Source: Bacteroidia bacterium
Lineage (GTDB): Bacteria; Bacteroidota; Bacteroidia; J057; JADKCL01
Direction of reading: 5' to 3'
Assembly: GCA_020635905.1 (NCBI GenBank)
Contig: JACJYV010000006.1
Location: 558,001-622,000, forward strand
Length of the DNA: 64,000 nucleotides
The notes beneath the pieces were generated by a model, which saw only the letters and a list, made by a program, of their open reading frames with translations, did not search any database and was not told the origin of the DNA. Positions 1-8,402 of this stretch are shown here, one piece after another. Made by a program: the position numbers and the translations under genes. Position 1 is the first letter of the stretch. Each line of letters opens with the position of its first letter.

Positions 1-284
1 CCTTCAATCACAAGGGTAATGGCAAACAGGAAAATAATCACCTGATACTTTCCCTGATCCAGAAAATCAAGCCTGGGGCCAAGACTCAGTAACAGACCCG
101 CCAGACCTGAAACCAGGTTGATGATCAGTGAATCCACCAGGGAATTTTTCAGGGGCTTGTATCCCAGAAAGTAAAGGATAAACCCTTCCAGCACAATGGC
201 CAGGGCAAGGACGAGCAACATGATTCCCCCCAGGGTGACCAGCATAAAACCCGGGGCTGCATCCAGTATGATTCCTGTATTCAT
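1..284 (-). CDS. Polytopic membrane protein, C-terminus cut by the window edge
   Basis: The start codon is the ATG at 284-282 and the frame stays open to base 1, giving the first 94 residues. The piece is almost entirely hydrophobic. I see three likely membrane segments, at about residues 12-40 (LVTLGGIMLLVLALAIVLEG), 48-65 and 80-94, with short polar turns between them. No catalytic motif is visible and I do not recognise the family. It lies on the same strand as the histidine kinase, 51 bp downstream of that gene, so the two could share a transcript. A small integral membrane protein of unknown role is the safest call. Confidence 0.6.
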   Translation of the reverse strand, partial: MNTGIILDAAPGFMLVTLGGIMLLVLALAIVLEGFILYFLGYKPLKNSLVDSLIINLVSGLAGLLLSLGPRLDFLDQGKYQVIIFLFAITLVIE

Positions 285-335
285 GGTGATTGAATTTACG
301 GATTATTGCTGCAATTCAAAATGACCGTTTGGCTT

Positions 336-2456
336 TCAGGCAGTCTTGCGGGTAAATTTCAGGATGAAGGAAGCTCCTTTGCCCGCCTGGCTTTCCACTG
401 AGATTTTCCCACCCAGTTTGCCCACCAGTTCCTTGACAATGGACAGGCCCAGCCCCGTGGAAGACTCGTCTCCCGTGGGTTTGTTGCTGAGGCGGGCAAA
501 TTTTTCAAACAGGCGGGATCTTTCCTCTTCGCGGATACCCGGCCCCTGGTCTTCAACCGTGATCTTCAGAGACTTGACCCGGTCTTCGACCGTGATAAAG
601 ACATTTTTCCCCGCCGGGGAAAATTTGATCGCATTGGAAATGAGGTTATCCATGATCCTGACCAGATATTCCTTGTGGGTGGGAAAGATGAGCTTTTCCT
701 CAGATTTGCGCAGGTGAATGGCAATCTCCTTGGCGCTGGCCTGGGCCTCAAATCCGGCGATCAGTTCGGTCAGGATGGCAATGATGTCCTCAGAAACCAG
801 TTCAGGCGGGGCCGCCTTCTCCAGCGAACTAATGGTTACGAGTTCCTCGATCAGGGTTTTTCCCCCCAGCAAAACGGCATCAATGCGGCCACGCAGTTCC
901 TGAAACTGCTCAGGATCTTCGCGAAATGCGGCCAGCATTTCAGTCAGCATGGCTACCTTGGTCAGGGGTGATTTCAGGTCGTGGGCCACAATGCCCATCA
1001 GGTCATCCTTCTCCTGATTCAGTTCGCTGAGCCGTTTATTGGCTGCTTCCAGGGCTTTGAGATTGGCCTGAGTTTTCTTCTTTTGCAGGGAAAGCAGATT
1101 GGTGTACTTCTTGCGTCTGCGATTGGCCTTCCACAAAATGATGACCAGAATCAGCAGAAGTAAAGCCACCATACTGCCCAGAAAAAGCCCCCATTGCTGA
1201 CGGTTGAGCATGGTTTCCTTGTCCTGGCGCAAAAATTCATTCTCAGCTTCCATTTTCCCCGCCTCAAAACGCACCTCCAGTTCACGGGCATAGCGGGTCT
1301 TCTCCAGGCCCACCAGACTGTCACGCAGGGAGGCGTACCTTTCAAAGAGGGAAAAGGCATCCTTATAATTGCCCTGCTCCTTTTCAAAAGCCATTCTGTC
1401 TTTCAAAATGTAGAGGGTCAGTTCGTAGTCCTTCAGTTCCCGGGTGAGCACCCAAACCTCGTCGTAGGTTTTGCGGGCCTTCTCCGTTTCGCCCATTTTG
1501 GCATAATAATTTGCCACGGCCAGCAATGCCGTGTGGTAGGAAAAGGAACGGGGCTGGGCGCTGGCGATATCCAGGGCCTGGAAAATGAAACTTTTTGCCT
1601 CGGCATTTTGTCCTCTTTTGAGATAAATTCCCCCCAGACTGGCCAGGGGATAAATGGTTCCCCACTCGTCTTCGTTGTCGAGGGAAACAGCAATGGACAT
1701 CTGGTAGTAAATAATGGCAGAATCCAGTTCGTCGGCCACTTCATACACAGAGGCCATGTTATTATAGGCAATGGAGAGATTTTCCTTCAGATCTTTGGCC
1801 TTGAGAATGGGAATGGCCTTGCGGTAATAATAAATGGATTGCTCTTCGTTGCCCATGGAATCGTGGGTGTGACCCATATTGACCAGGGTGGCGGCCACAT
1901 TGGCGCTGTCGTGCAGGCTTTCGTAACCTTCCAATGCGGCCTGGTAAAAAGCAATGGATTTATCTGTCTGGCCCATGGTGTGAAAGAGGGAGCCCAGGGC
2001 AAATCTGCTTTCAGAAGCTCCCTGGGTATCCTGGTTGGACAGGGCCAGGGAAAGGGCATTTTCCAGGTAATTTTTGGATTCCTGGTGGCGGCCCATTTCG
2101 CGGTAAATGATCCCGATCAGGAGGAGGTTATCAAACCTTTGGTTTGAAGTGCGGTCTTCTTTCAGCAGGCGTTCGCCTGCCTGGGCATAATACAGGGCGC
2201 TGTCCACGTCAGCATAGACAAATTTGCGGGCCAGTTTGTCGTACAGTTCAAACTTCTCATCCTGACTCAGGTCAGGATTGCGCAGGGCCCTGCGCAGGGA
2301 ATCTTTGGGATTGGAGGAATTCTGGGCGAAGCCCGCGGGAAGGAGCATCAAAATTAACCCCAACAAAAACAGGCCCCGAAAAGAGGGGGTAAAATTCTTC
2401 CAATGGAAATGTGGCTTTGATTGAATTGGGATGTCCACAGATTGATTCTCTCCCAC
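336..2456 (-). CDS. TPR-containing membrane sensor histidine kinase
   Basis: A 706-residue protein with four parts in order. An export or anchor segment covers about residues 27-45. A periplasmic stretch of tetratricopeptide-like helical repeats follows (about 70-400, with recurring A..Y..A motifs). A transmembrane helix lies near 422-442 and leads into a coiled coil. The C-terminal kinase has an H box VAHDLKSPL with phospho-acceptor His near 492, an N box DNLISNAIKF, a G1 box DQGPGI and a G2 box GLGLSI near 668-672. It should autophosphorylate on His and pass the phosphate to a response regulator. No receiver or regulator gene lies beside it, so the partner is unknown. TPR sensor kinases of this layout are common in Bacteroidota. 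The 26-residue polar stretch before the hydrophobic segment is long, so translation may begin further in, but no other ATG lies before it. Confidence 0.9.
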   Translation of the reverse strand: MGENQSVDIPIQSKPHFHWKNFTPSFRGLFLLGLILMLLPAGFAQNSSNPKDSLRRALRNPDLSQDEKFELYDKLARKFVYADVDSALYYAQAGERLLKEDRTSNQRFDNLLLIGIIYREMGRHQESKNYLENALSLALSNQDTQGASESRFALGSLFHTMGQTDKSIAFYQAALEGYESLHDSANVAATLVNMGHTHDSMGNEEQSIYYYRKAIPILKAKDLKENLSIAYNNMASVYEVADELDSAIIYYQMSIAVSLDNEDEWGTIYPLASLGGIYLKRGQNAEAKSFIFQALDIASAQPRSFSYHTALLAVANYYAKMGETEKARKTYDEVWVLTRELKDYELTLYILKDRMAFEKEQGNYKDAFSLFERYASLRDSLVGLEKTRYARELEVRFEAGKMEAENEFLRQDKETMLNRQQWGLFLGSMVALLLLILVIILWKANRRRKKYTNLLSLQKKKTQANLKALEAANKRLSELNQEKDDLMGIVAHDLKSPLTKVAMLTEMLAAFREDPEQFQELRGRIDAVLLGGKTLIEELVTISSLEKAAPPELVSEDIIAILTELIAGFEAQASAKEIAIHLRKSEEKLIFPTHKEYLVRIMDNLISNAIKFSPAGKNVFITVEDRVKSLKITVEDQGPGIREEERSRLFEKFARLSNKPTGDESSTGLGLSIVKELVGKLGGKISVESQAGKGASFILKFTRKTA

Positions 2457-2563
2457 AAAATTACTAAAAAAAAGTAAATCTCAGGCCTTTTATCCCCTTC
2501 CAGCCGCTGCCCGTTCAGACCCAACCTTTGACCAAAATGGATACATACCAATCATTGCAATAC

Positions 2564-2594
2564 AAAAACGGCCCGCAATGAATACTGCGGGCCG
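2564..2594 (-). terminator. Intrinsic terminator of the tRNA-like RNA transcript
   Basis: A perfect 9-bp inverted repeat (CGGCCCGCA 2569-2577, TGCGGGCCG 2586-2594) with an 8-nt loop is followed, on the minus strand only, by TTTTTG. It sits just after the tRNA-like RNA and about 440 bp beyond the Ro60 stop codon. It should therefore end the small RNA transcript and any read-through from Ro60. Confidence 0.85.
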
Positions 2595-2730
2595 ATAATC
2601 CGGGAGGGAAAAGGCAGAGCGAAGCGGGAATTGTCATGGGGATTCGAACCCTCCACCCAGGTCTTGCGACCCGGATGTGCCTTCCCAAATGGTGACGATG
2701 GAATTCTCTCTTACGCCACTCCGTTATCCT
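2564..2730 (-). ncRNA. Y RNA-like (YrlA-type) noncoding RNA with a tRNA-mimic module
   Basis: Read on the minus strand, a compact branched RNA can be drawn. (1) A closing helix pairs ATAA-C-GGAG (2727-2719) with CTCC-CGGA-TTAT (2606-2595), with an asymmetric internal loop. (2) Stem GTGGCG/CGTCAC (2719-2714 with 2697-2692). (3) A 10-bp hairpin CATCCGGGTC-GCAA-GACCTGGGTG (2677-2654). (4) A T-arm mimic GGGTTCGAATCCC (2651-2639). (5) A long-range pairing GGGAAGGCA (2686-2678) with TGCC..CCC (2616-2606). The intrinsic terminator follows. G-U pairs in helices 2 and 3 become A-C mismatches on the plus strand, which fixes the direction. No acceptor stem, ordinary anticodon arm or CCA is present, so it is not a canonical tRNA. 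Published work reports that bacterial Y RNAs are encoded near Ro60 and that at least one per species carries a tRNA-like domain. The position downstream of the Ro60 gene on the same strand fits. The promoter and exact 5' end are not clear. Confidence 0.68.
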
Positions 2731-2759
2731 GAAGGTTCAGGCTTTTAACAAAAGTCTCA

Positions 2760-2995
2760 CGGGTAATAATTGGCAGTCATAAGCTTGGTTTTCTATCGAA
2801 GTACGACTATTCAACGACACCGTAAGATTATACTTTGCAGGGCAAAAACCAGAAAGGCCTGGAGTTCAGTTTCGATGAAGTAAGCCTTTCTTACGGCACC
2901 TGCATTTTTTTTCGGGAAAAAATCTTTGGGTATTGGGCGCACAGCCTGACATTTGAACCTTAATCGAAGCAAGGCTGCACTAACGACACCAAAAA
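2760..2995 (-). ncRNA. Structured intergenic region with two paralogous RNA-like elements
   Basis: Between Ro60 and the tRNA-like RNA there is no coding potential. On the minus strand two related elements occur, each with GGTGTCGTT followed 9-10 nt later by CTTCGAT: element A (GGTGTCGTT 2990-2982, CTTCGAT 2969-2963) and element B (2821-2813, 2801-2795). Each can fold around that second motif. A has a 9-bp stem GTGCAGCCT/AGGCTGTGC (2980-2972 with 2947-2939). B has a 7-bp stem AGTCGTA/TATGACT. Both use G-U pairs that would be lost on the other strand. Between them, CCGTAAG/CTTACGG (2896-2890 with 2826-2820) and GAAAGGC/GCCTTTC (2890-2884 with 2858-2852) give a further hairpin. They may be additional Y RNAs or a structured 3' region of the Ro60 mRNA. 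This is inference. Confidence 0.4.
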
Positions 2996-3036
2996 TATTT
3001 CCTGGTTAGATTTATTATTTCAAAGAGAACGGTCTT

Positions 3037-4557
3037 TTACAACTCAATCGATTCGATCGTGCCGAGGGCATCTCCACCCTGATCCAGGGCTTTCAGCACC
3101 TCGAAGACCTTGTCTGACCAGCCGGCCAGCAGATGCACCCCTTTTTGCTCGATTCTGATGGGCGGCTTGCCGTAGCCCAACAGATCGAAGAGGTATAATT
3201 TCGCTTCAGGCGCAACCTGGGCGCGGTATTTATCCCAGGAGGATTTCAGGGTGGAAGACCCGCCAGAGCTGTCCCACATCTGCAAATCCGTGAAAAACAT
3301 CACTTTGTCGGCCACGTATTTGCGCTGGATGAGGTGGTTGATCACTTTCCAGCCGTTGGTGGAGTAACCTACCGTGCCTTCGATCTTGCGCAGGTGCATG
3401 GTGTTGGCCAGAATGCTGTTTTTAGGCAAATTCACCTCTTTCCAGTCGCTTCCAAAGATGCCCGTGATCACATTGCGGCAGCGGCTTTGCAGCAGCATGC
3501 TCATGACCAGGCCTATGTCGTAAAACTGGATCTTGCTGTTGGGCGAGACCGGTTTGAACATGGAGCCTGAGACGTCCGAGGCAATCACCACCCGGGTTTG
3601 GGCGTCAAAGCCGGGAATATTCTGCGCACTGGCCTGCATGGCGCCTTCCAGCGCTTCCAGCAGCATGCCCGTGAATCCACTCTGGATGGGCTGCAGCTCG
3701 CGGTAGGCCGACAAAAAGCGGAATGGCAACTGTCGGGAGCGGGCCACCTGAACAGGATCAGCCAGTCTCTTAGCCACAAGCTCCAGGGCATCAGCCCGAA
3801 CGCCAGCTTCCAGCATGTTGCGCAGGTTGCGCATCAGGGCCATATAACCCAGCTTTTCGCTGAAGATCAGTTCTTCCCATTTTTCACGGAAAGCCACATA
3901 TTTTTCCATTGCCGTGGCAAAGGTCAGCTGACCCAGGCCCGACAATTCGACCTCCCAGGTGTAGGGAACCTGCAACCCGTCATTCACAATTTTGGAGAAG
4001 AGCGCCTGCTGGTTTTCATCTTTGGCTTTGGGGTGGGTCAGAAAGAGCGCATCTTTCAGGCTGACCACCGTTTTGCGGTTGTATTTGGCGAATTGGTATT
4101 CATCGAAGCGATTGAAGGCGTCACTGATGCCCTTTTGCATTTGCTTGGACAGTTTGTTCAGCTTTTTTTCGCCTTTGCGGTGGTTCAGGGTCTGAAAACA
4201 GGCCAGCAACTCGGTGATTTCATCGGCCCGCTGGATCACCCGGCGGGTGGCTTTGCGCACCAGATCGTCGCCCTGGTGGATTTTGGCCAGCTCGGTGACC
4301 AGTACCAAAGGCAGGCTGCGCAGGTTCATTTCCTGGCGGGCATACACTGCCAGTTTGGCTACGAAAACAGGCTCCACCTTTGCCATCAGCTCGCGGATGC
4401 GCTTCAGGCGGTCACTTTCTCTTTCATAAAAAGTCGGAGACAGACTGGAAGTCACCACGGCCGTGTAGAGCTCCATTTCGGGAGACATTTTGAAGGCGGG
4501 AGCGCCTGCATGGTTTTTGGTTGGGGTGAGCGATTTGATGATTTCGTTGAATTTCAT
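3037..4557 (-). CDS. rsr: Ro60 ortholog (TROVE domain plus vWA-like domain)
   Basis: This 506-residue protein is an ortholog of the Ro60 autoantigen, a ring-shaped protein that binds Y RNAs and misfolded RNAs. In Deinococcus it works with exoribonucleases in RNA maturation and decay. The N-terminal two thirds form the all-helical TROVE HEAT-like region, with typical helical segments such as KATRRVIQRADEITELL. The C-terminal third is a von Willebrand A-like domain with the MIDAS motif DVSGSM near residues 328-333 and a later FFTDLQMW segment. I start it at the ATG at 4557 because AAAGGAGA lies a few bases upstream; an open frame extends to 4635 but those 26 residues look non-coding. The length is close to the 538 residues of human Ro60. 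Downstream on the same strand is a tRNA-like RNA, and a WYL regulator is divergent upstream. I am confident of the family; the RNA partner is inferred. Confidence 0.93.
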   Translation of the reverse strand: MKFNEIIKSLTPTKNHAGAPAFKMSPEMELYTAVVTSSLSPTFYERESDRLKRIRELMAKVEPVFVAKLAVYARQEMNLRSLPLVLVTELAKIHQGDDLVRKATRRVIQRADEITELLACFQTLNHRKGEKKLNKLSKQMQKGISDAFNRFDEYQFAKYNRKTVVSLKDALFLTHPKAKDENQQALFSKIVNDGLQVPYTWEVELSGLGQLTFATAMEKYVAFREKWEELIFSEKLGYMALMRNLRNMLEAGVRADALELVAKRLADPVQVARSRQLPFRFLSAYRELQPIQSGFTGMLLEALEGAMQASAQNIPGFDAQTRVVIASDVSGSMFKPVSPNSKIQFYDIGLVMSMLLQSRCRNVITGIFGSDWKEVNLPKNSILANTMHLRKIEGTVGYSTNGWKVINHLIQRKYVADKVMFFTDLQMWDSSGGSSTLKSSWDKYRAQVAPEAKLYLFDLLGYGKPPIRIEQKGVHLLAGWSDKVFEVLKALDQGGDALGTIESIEL

Positions 4558-4743
4558 GATGGTCTCCTTTCTGTGTTTGTTTGTTGCGGGACACATCACA
4601 AAGCAAAAGGGCCGGTGCGCAGTGAATTTGCGCACTAAATTTATTTTGCTGATCTTGGTGAATTATTTTTCCAACCAACACACAAGCAATTGATTTACAG
4701 CAAATTAAAATTCAAATACTTTTTATAGAAATTTTAAATTCTC
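4558..4743. promoter_or_regulatory. Shared control region between the divergent Ro60 and WYL genes
   Basis: The 186 bp between the two divergent start codons becomes very A+T-rich in its WYL-proximal half, after about 4636. It must hold both promoters and would be the natural operator for the WYL protein. The Ro60 side shows a good Shine-Dalgarno sequence (AAAGGAGA). No clear TAnnTTTG box or symmetric operator could be picked by eye. Confidence 0.4.
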
Positions 4744-5769
4744 ATGCCTACCAACCGCAATGCCCTGATTCGCTACCGCACCATCGATAAATGTCTGCGC
4801 AACCGTTACCGCAAATGGACCCTCAACAATCTGATTGAAGCCTGTTCTGAGGCGTTGTATGAGTTTGAAGGCATCGAGAAAGGGGTCAGTCGCCGCACGG
4901 TGCAGGCCGACATTCAGGTCATGCGCAGCGAAAAGCTGGGCTACGAGGCTCCCATTGTGGTGCTTGAAAATAAATATTACACCTACTCTGACCCTGACTA
5001 CTCAATTGTAAACCTGCCCCTGTCCGAAACAGATCTGGAGGTTTTGAACGAAACAGTGCTGATGCTGAAGCAATTCAAGGGATTTTCCCATTTCCGCGAA
5101 TTGGAGGAAACTATTCAGAAACTGGAAAATAAAGTTTACACGGAAACCACCCACCAGCGTCCGTTGATTGATCTGGAAAAGAATGAAGACCTGCAGGGTT
5201 TGCAATATCTGGACGAGTTGTACCAGGCTATTTTGCAGAAAAAAAACATCAAAATTACCTACCAATCCTTCAAAGCGCACCGCGCCGCGCCCCTGGTGAT
5301 TTTTCCCTATATCCTCAAAGAGTACCGCAACCGTTGGTTTTTGGTGGGCAAAAAACCTCAGACTCAGCCCCTGATTCATCTGGCCCTTGACCGCATTCAG
5401 GCCATTGCGCATGAGCCCGACACGCCCTATAAAGAAAATCCCAATTTTGATCCCCAGGAGTATTTTGGAGACATCATTGGGGTGACCAAAAATCTGGGGT
5501 TGGAGCCCGGGGAAATCATTTTTTGGGTGAGAAAAGAGGAAGCTCCTTATCTGAAAACCAAACCCATGCATCATTCTCAGATTGTGGTGGAAGAACGGGA
5601 AGACGGCACCCTCTTTTCGATTTTTGTGCGTCATAATTACGAATTGGAACGCGAAATTCTGGGTTTTGGGGAATCTCTGAAGATTCTGTCCCCGGCCAGA
5701 CTGCAAAGGCGCATGGCGCTGCGGGCAAGTAAAATGGCAGAATTATACGATCCACAGGTCCCAAAGTGA
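4744..5769 (+). CDS. WYL-domain transcriptional regulator
   Basis: A 341-residue protein with an N-terminal winged-helix-like region (about residues 5-70, containing SRRTVQADIQVMR) and a WYL domain at about 160-235. The WYL signature is recognisable in KITYQSFKAH and in the core RWFLVGKK. A C-terminal extension follows, of the kind that often carries the WCX dimer region. WYL domains are Sm-like folds that sense nucleic acids or nucleotides, and proteins of this layout control stress, DNA-damage and defence genes. It is divergent from the Ro60 gene with 186 bp between the starts, so it probably controls Ro60, itself, or both. The ligand is unknown. The start ATG is the first in the frame and the DNA before it is A+T-rich non-coding sequence. 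Confidence 0.9.
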   Translation: MPTNRNALIRYRTIDKCLRNRYRKWTLNNLIEACSEALYEFEGIEKGVSRRTVQADIQVMRSEKLGYEAPIVVLENKYYTYSDPDYSIVNLPLSETDLEVLNETVLMLKQFKGFSHFRELEETIQKLENKVYTETTHQRPLIDLEKNEDLQGLQYLDELYQAILQKKNIKITYQSFKAHRAAPLVIFPYILKEYRNRWFLVGKKPQTQPLIHLALDRIQAIAHEPDTPYKENPNFDPQEYFGDIIGVTKNLGLEPGEIIFWVRKEEAPYLKTKPMHHSQIVVEEREDGTLFSIFVRHNYELEREILGFGESLKILSPARLQRRMALRASKMAELYDPQVPK

Positions 5770-5862
5770 GATTCAAGGATTTGGGAGACTTCCACTACCT
5801 TTTGTTAAGAATTAATTAACATAATGCCTAAATTAAGCCCTGAATAAAGTATTGCGGGGCTT

Positions 5863-7515
5863 ATGCGAAAAATTCAGGGAATTCTGTTGCTCGTTTTGGG
5901 GCTGTCCATGCAAAATCTTGGAGCTCAGGTGGTGGACCGTTACCCATTCATCCAGCAACCCACAGAGACCAGCGCCATGATCGCCTGGCGCACAGATGCT
6001 GCCCAAACAGGCTACATCGCCTGGGGAGAGTCGCCCAACCAGCTGAAGGATACGGTTTGGGATGGCGCGGCCACCCAAAAACACGCCCATACCCTGAGCG
6101 GACTGCTGCCCAATACCCGCTACTGGTATCAGGTCAAAAATGTGGGTGGGGATACCTCTGAAGTGGAATATTTTTACACGGCCAAGCCCCTGCCTGAAGA
6201 AAAGCTGTCCTTTTTGCACTATGGCGATTGCGGGTATAATAATTCCATTCAAAATGGATTGGCTGCGCTCATGGAGCAGGAGGAGGTGGATTTTGCTGTG
6301 GTTTCGGGCGATGTTGACCAGGGCGATGGCAGCGATTACGACGATATTTTCTTTGGCGTTTACCGCAATATGCTCGCCAACGAATGCCATTTTACCGCCC
6401 TGGGCAACCACGACATCATCTACGACAATGGCGCCACTTATCTGGATGCCTTTTACCTGCCCACCAACAATCCTCAGCACAGCGAGCATTACTACACTTT
6501 TACCTGGGGCAATGCCAAATTCATCGCTCTGGACTCGAATATTGACTATTCGCCCGGCTCTGACCAGCACAATTTTCTGCTCGACGAATTGAAATGCAAT
6601 GAGCACCAGTGGCTCTTTGTGTTTTTTCACCATCCACCCTGGACCAACGCCTGGGACCCTTCCTATTACATTCCTTTTCAGCCCTTTTACCAGTACGACG
6701 GCAACGATGACATGCGCACGGAACTGGTGCCTTATTTTGAGCAATATGGGGTTGATTTTGTGTTAAACGGCCATTCCCACTGCTACCAAAGGGGCGAAAT
6801 GAATGGGGTGCAGTATGTGATTTCGGGCGGTGCGGGTTCCCAGATCATTGATCAGCATACCTGCAACACGCCTCCCTTCCTCAATTCTTGTTCGCCCAAC
6901 CTGCAGGTAGAGTATTTTGTGAATCACTACGTGAGATTTGACCTTGACGGAGACTCTGTCTCCTATTCTGCCATCAACACCAGTGGACAGGTTTTCGATT
7001 TTTTCCATGGAAGCAAAGCCTGGACGGATTACCAGTTGGTGCTCAATGCCACGCCCGCCAGCGGAAATTCCACCCCCGACGGAGCCCTTTCGCTCAGTGT
7101 GACGGGACCATTTCCGCCCTACTCCTGGCAATGGTCCACGGGCGACACGACCTCAGGCATCAGTGGACTGGCGCCTGGCTGGTACACAGTCAGCATCACC
7201 AACGGCAAAGGCTGCACCACCACAGATTCCATTCAGGTTTCGGGGCCTGTGGGCTCGGACCTCTCCCTGGCTGACCGCCCGGACCTGGCCGTGTTTCCGG
7301 TCCCTTTTGCGGAGGAATTGCATTTTGAGTGGAATTCGCCTTCGGCCCAACCTTTCCACCTCGAACTCCTTGACCTCAACGGCAGGCTGCTGCTCACCCG
7401 CCAGGGCAAAGGTGGCCGGGCCACCCTTTCAACCGCAGGCCTGCCTGCGGGGGTGTATGCCTACCGCTTGAAAAGCGGGGGGTATTATGTGAGTGGGAAA
7501 GTGTTGAAGGAGTAG
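5863..7515 (+). CDS. Secreted purple-acid-phosphatase-like metallophosphoesterase with type IX sorting tail
   Basis: 550 residues. A signal peptide (residues 1-21, ending NLGAQ) is followed by a fibronectin III-like domain (about 22-110), as in purple acid phosphatases. The calcineurin-type metallophosphoesterase domain (about 113-375) shows the ordered metal motifs YGDCG, SGDVDQGDG, LGNHD, FFHHPPW and NGHSHCYQR. A short Ser/Thr-rich repeat-like module (about 405-455, with WSTGDTTSGISGL) comes next. The last 75 residues form a Por-type C-terminal sorting domain (VFPVPF, LLDLNGRLLL, LPAGVYAYRLKSGG). The protein should be exported by Sec, moved across the outer membrane by the type IX system, and act on extracellular phosphoesters. 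Its substrate is unknown. The DNA coding for the last third of the sorting tail has been duplicated downstream. Confidence 0.93.
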   Translation: MRKIQGILLLVLGLSMQNLGAQVVDRYPFIQQPTETSAMIAWRTDAAQTGYIAWGESPNQLKDTVWDGAATQKHAHTLSGLLPNTRYWYQVKNVGGDTSEVEYFYTAKPLPEEKLSFLHYGDCGYNNSIQNGLAALMEQEEVDFAVVSGDVDQGDGSDYDDIFFGVYRNMLANECHFTALGNHDIIYDNGATYLDAFYLPTNNPQHSEHYYTFTWGNAKFIALDSNIDYSPGSDQHNFLLDELKCNEHQWLFVFFHHPPWTNAWDPSYYIPFQPFYQYDGNDDMRTELVPYFEQYGVDFVLNGHSHCYQRGEMNGVQYVISGGAGSQIIDQHTCNTPPFLNSCSPNLQVEYFVNHYVRFDLDGDSVSYSAINTSGQVFDFFHGSKAWTDYQLVLNATPASGNSTPDGALSLSVTGPFPPYSWQWSTGDTTSGISGLAPGWYTVSITNGKGCTTTDSIQVSGPVGSDLSLADRPDLAVFPVPFAEELHFEWNSPSAQPFHLELLDLNGRLLLTRQGKGGRATLSTAGLPAGVYAYRLKSGGYYVSGKVLKE

Positions 7516-7520
7516 GGGAA

Positions 7521-8126
7521 TTATTCTTCCTGATCTGAAAAGTACATGGGGGAAAGGAGGTTCTCCACATCAAGGTAAATTCCGCTTAACGGAATTTCAA
7601 TTCCAAGCGAGGTGAACTTCAAAAATCCGTCCAAACCTGCCAGCTTTTCGAAGGACCATGTTCCATCTTCCCGTTTGGAATAGGAATGGAGAAAAGGTTT
7701 TTCCTGCCTGATCATTACCAGCTGAGTCAAAGTTGGAATGGTCATGTACTTATCAAACTTATCAAACCGATCATACCTTTCAGTTGAGGGAGAGAGGATT
7801 TCAATTATCACGGTTGGATTGATTATTGAATGTTTGTCCAGGGATGAGTACTCAGATTTTCCGCACACAACCGTAAGGTCAGGATGCAAAAACGAATCCA
7901 CCTTCTCAATCCTAACCCTCAATTCTCCCCCATAAACCCGACAATCCCCTGGTTTAATCCTGCTCCCTATCTCTCTCGCCAGATTTCCACTGATCAGCGC
8001 ATGATTTGGCGTCGCTCCTGACATTGCCCAAACCAACCCCTGAGAAAACTCAAATTTTTCCCGTGAAGATTCCTCCAAAGCCAGGTATTCCTTGATCGTC
8101 ATTTTCTGATGTTTCAGCGGCTGCAT
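7521..8126 (-). CDS. Uma2-family (DUF820) putative endonuclease, copy A
   Basis: 201 residues of the Uma2/DUF820 family, a PD-(D/E)XK nuclease-like fold common in multi-copy sets in cyanobacteria and Bacteroidota. Family marks are MTIKEYLALEE near the start, GNLAREI, YGGELRVRIE, the acidic site HPDLTVVCG (residues ~82-90) and PTVIIEILSPST (~103-114). The D...E-I-L core is intact, so it may be catalytic. The biological substrate of this family is not known. The gene is convergent with the phosphoesterase, its stop lying 5 bp from that gene's stop. It is one of two tandem copies sharing identical ends. Confidence 0.85.
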   Translation of the reverse strand: MQPLKHQKMTIKEYLALEESSREKFEFSQGLVWAMSGATPNHALISGNLAREIGSRIKPGDCRVYGGELRVRIEKVDSFLHPDLTVVCGKSEYSSLDKHSIINPTVIIEILSPSTERYDRFDKFDKYMTIPTLTQLVMIRQEKPFLHSYSKREDGTWSFEKLAGLDGFLKFTSLGIEIPLSGIYLDVENLLSPMYFSDQEE

Positions 8127-8228
8127 TGGGTTAAAGATACAAATTTTACCCCAAATTTATTCCCACGATGACCAATATCAACCCTCAGGTCAGGGATAAT
8201 TTCCTTAATTTGCCAATGAGAACTACGG

Positions 8229-8397
8229 CCAACCTTACCACCTAGAACTCCTCGACCTCAACGGCAGGCTGCTGCTCACCCGCCAGGGTAAAGGTGGCCG
8301 GGCCACCCTTTCAACCGCAGGCCTGCCTGCGGGGGTGTATGCCTACCGCTTGAAAAGCGGGGGGTATTATGTAAGTGGGAAAGTGTTGAAGGAATAG
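8229..8397 (+). pseudogene. Duplicated remnant of a type IX sorting tail
   Basis: This stretch repeats the last ~56 codons of the phosphoesterase at 7347-7515 (LLDLNGRLLL, LPAGVYAYRLKSGG, stop at 8395-8397). It has no start codon, signal peptide or catalytic domain in front, so it is a dead passenger of the 882-bp duplication. Its near identity to the parent suggests the event is fairly recent. Confidence 0.85.
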
Positions 8398-8402
8398 GGG
8401 AA

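Noticed and set aside
1194..2147. A 317-codon open frame on the plus strand inside the histidine kinase gene
   Set aside because: It is antisense to a well-supported gene and its translation has no domain or start features.
2630..2735. A canonical tRNA gene on the minus strand
   Set aside because: Only the T-arm and parts of a D-arm-like sequence fit. The putative acceptor strands (AACGGAG and TGACAAT) do not pair, there is no normal anticodon loop, and no CCA end. The tRNA-like Y RNA reading explains it better.
3598..4638. A 346-codon open frame on the plus strand antisense to Ro60
   Set aside because: The Ro60 reading has clear motifs and a ribosome binding site; this one is a shadow.
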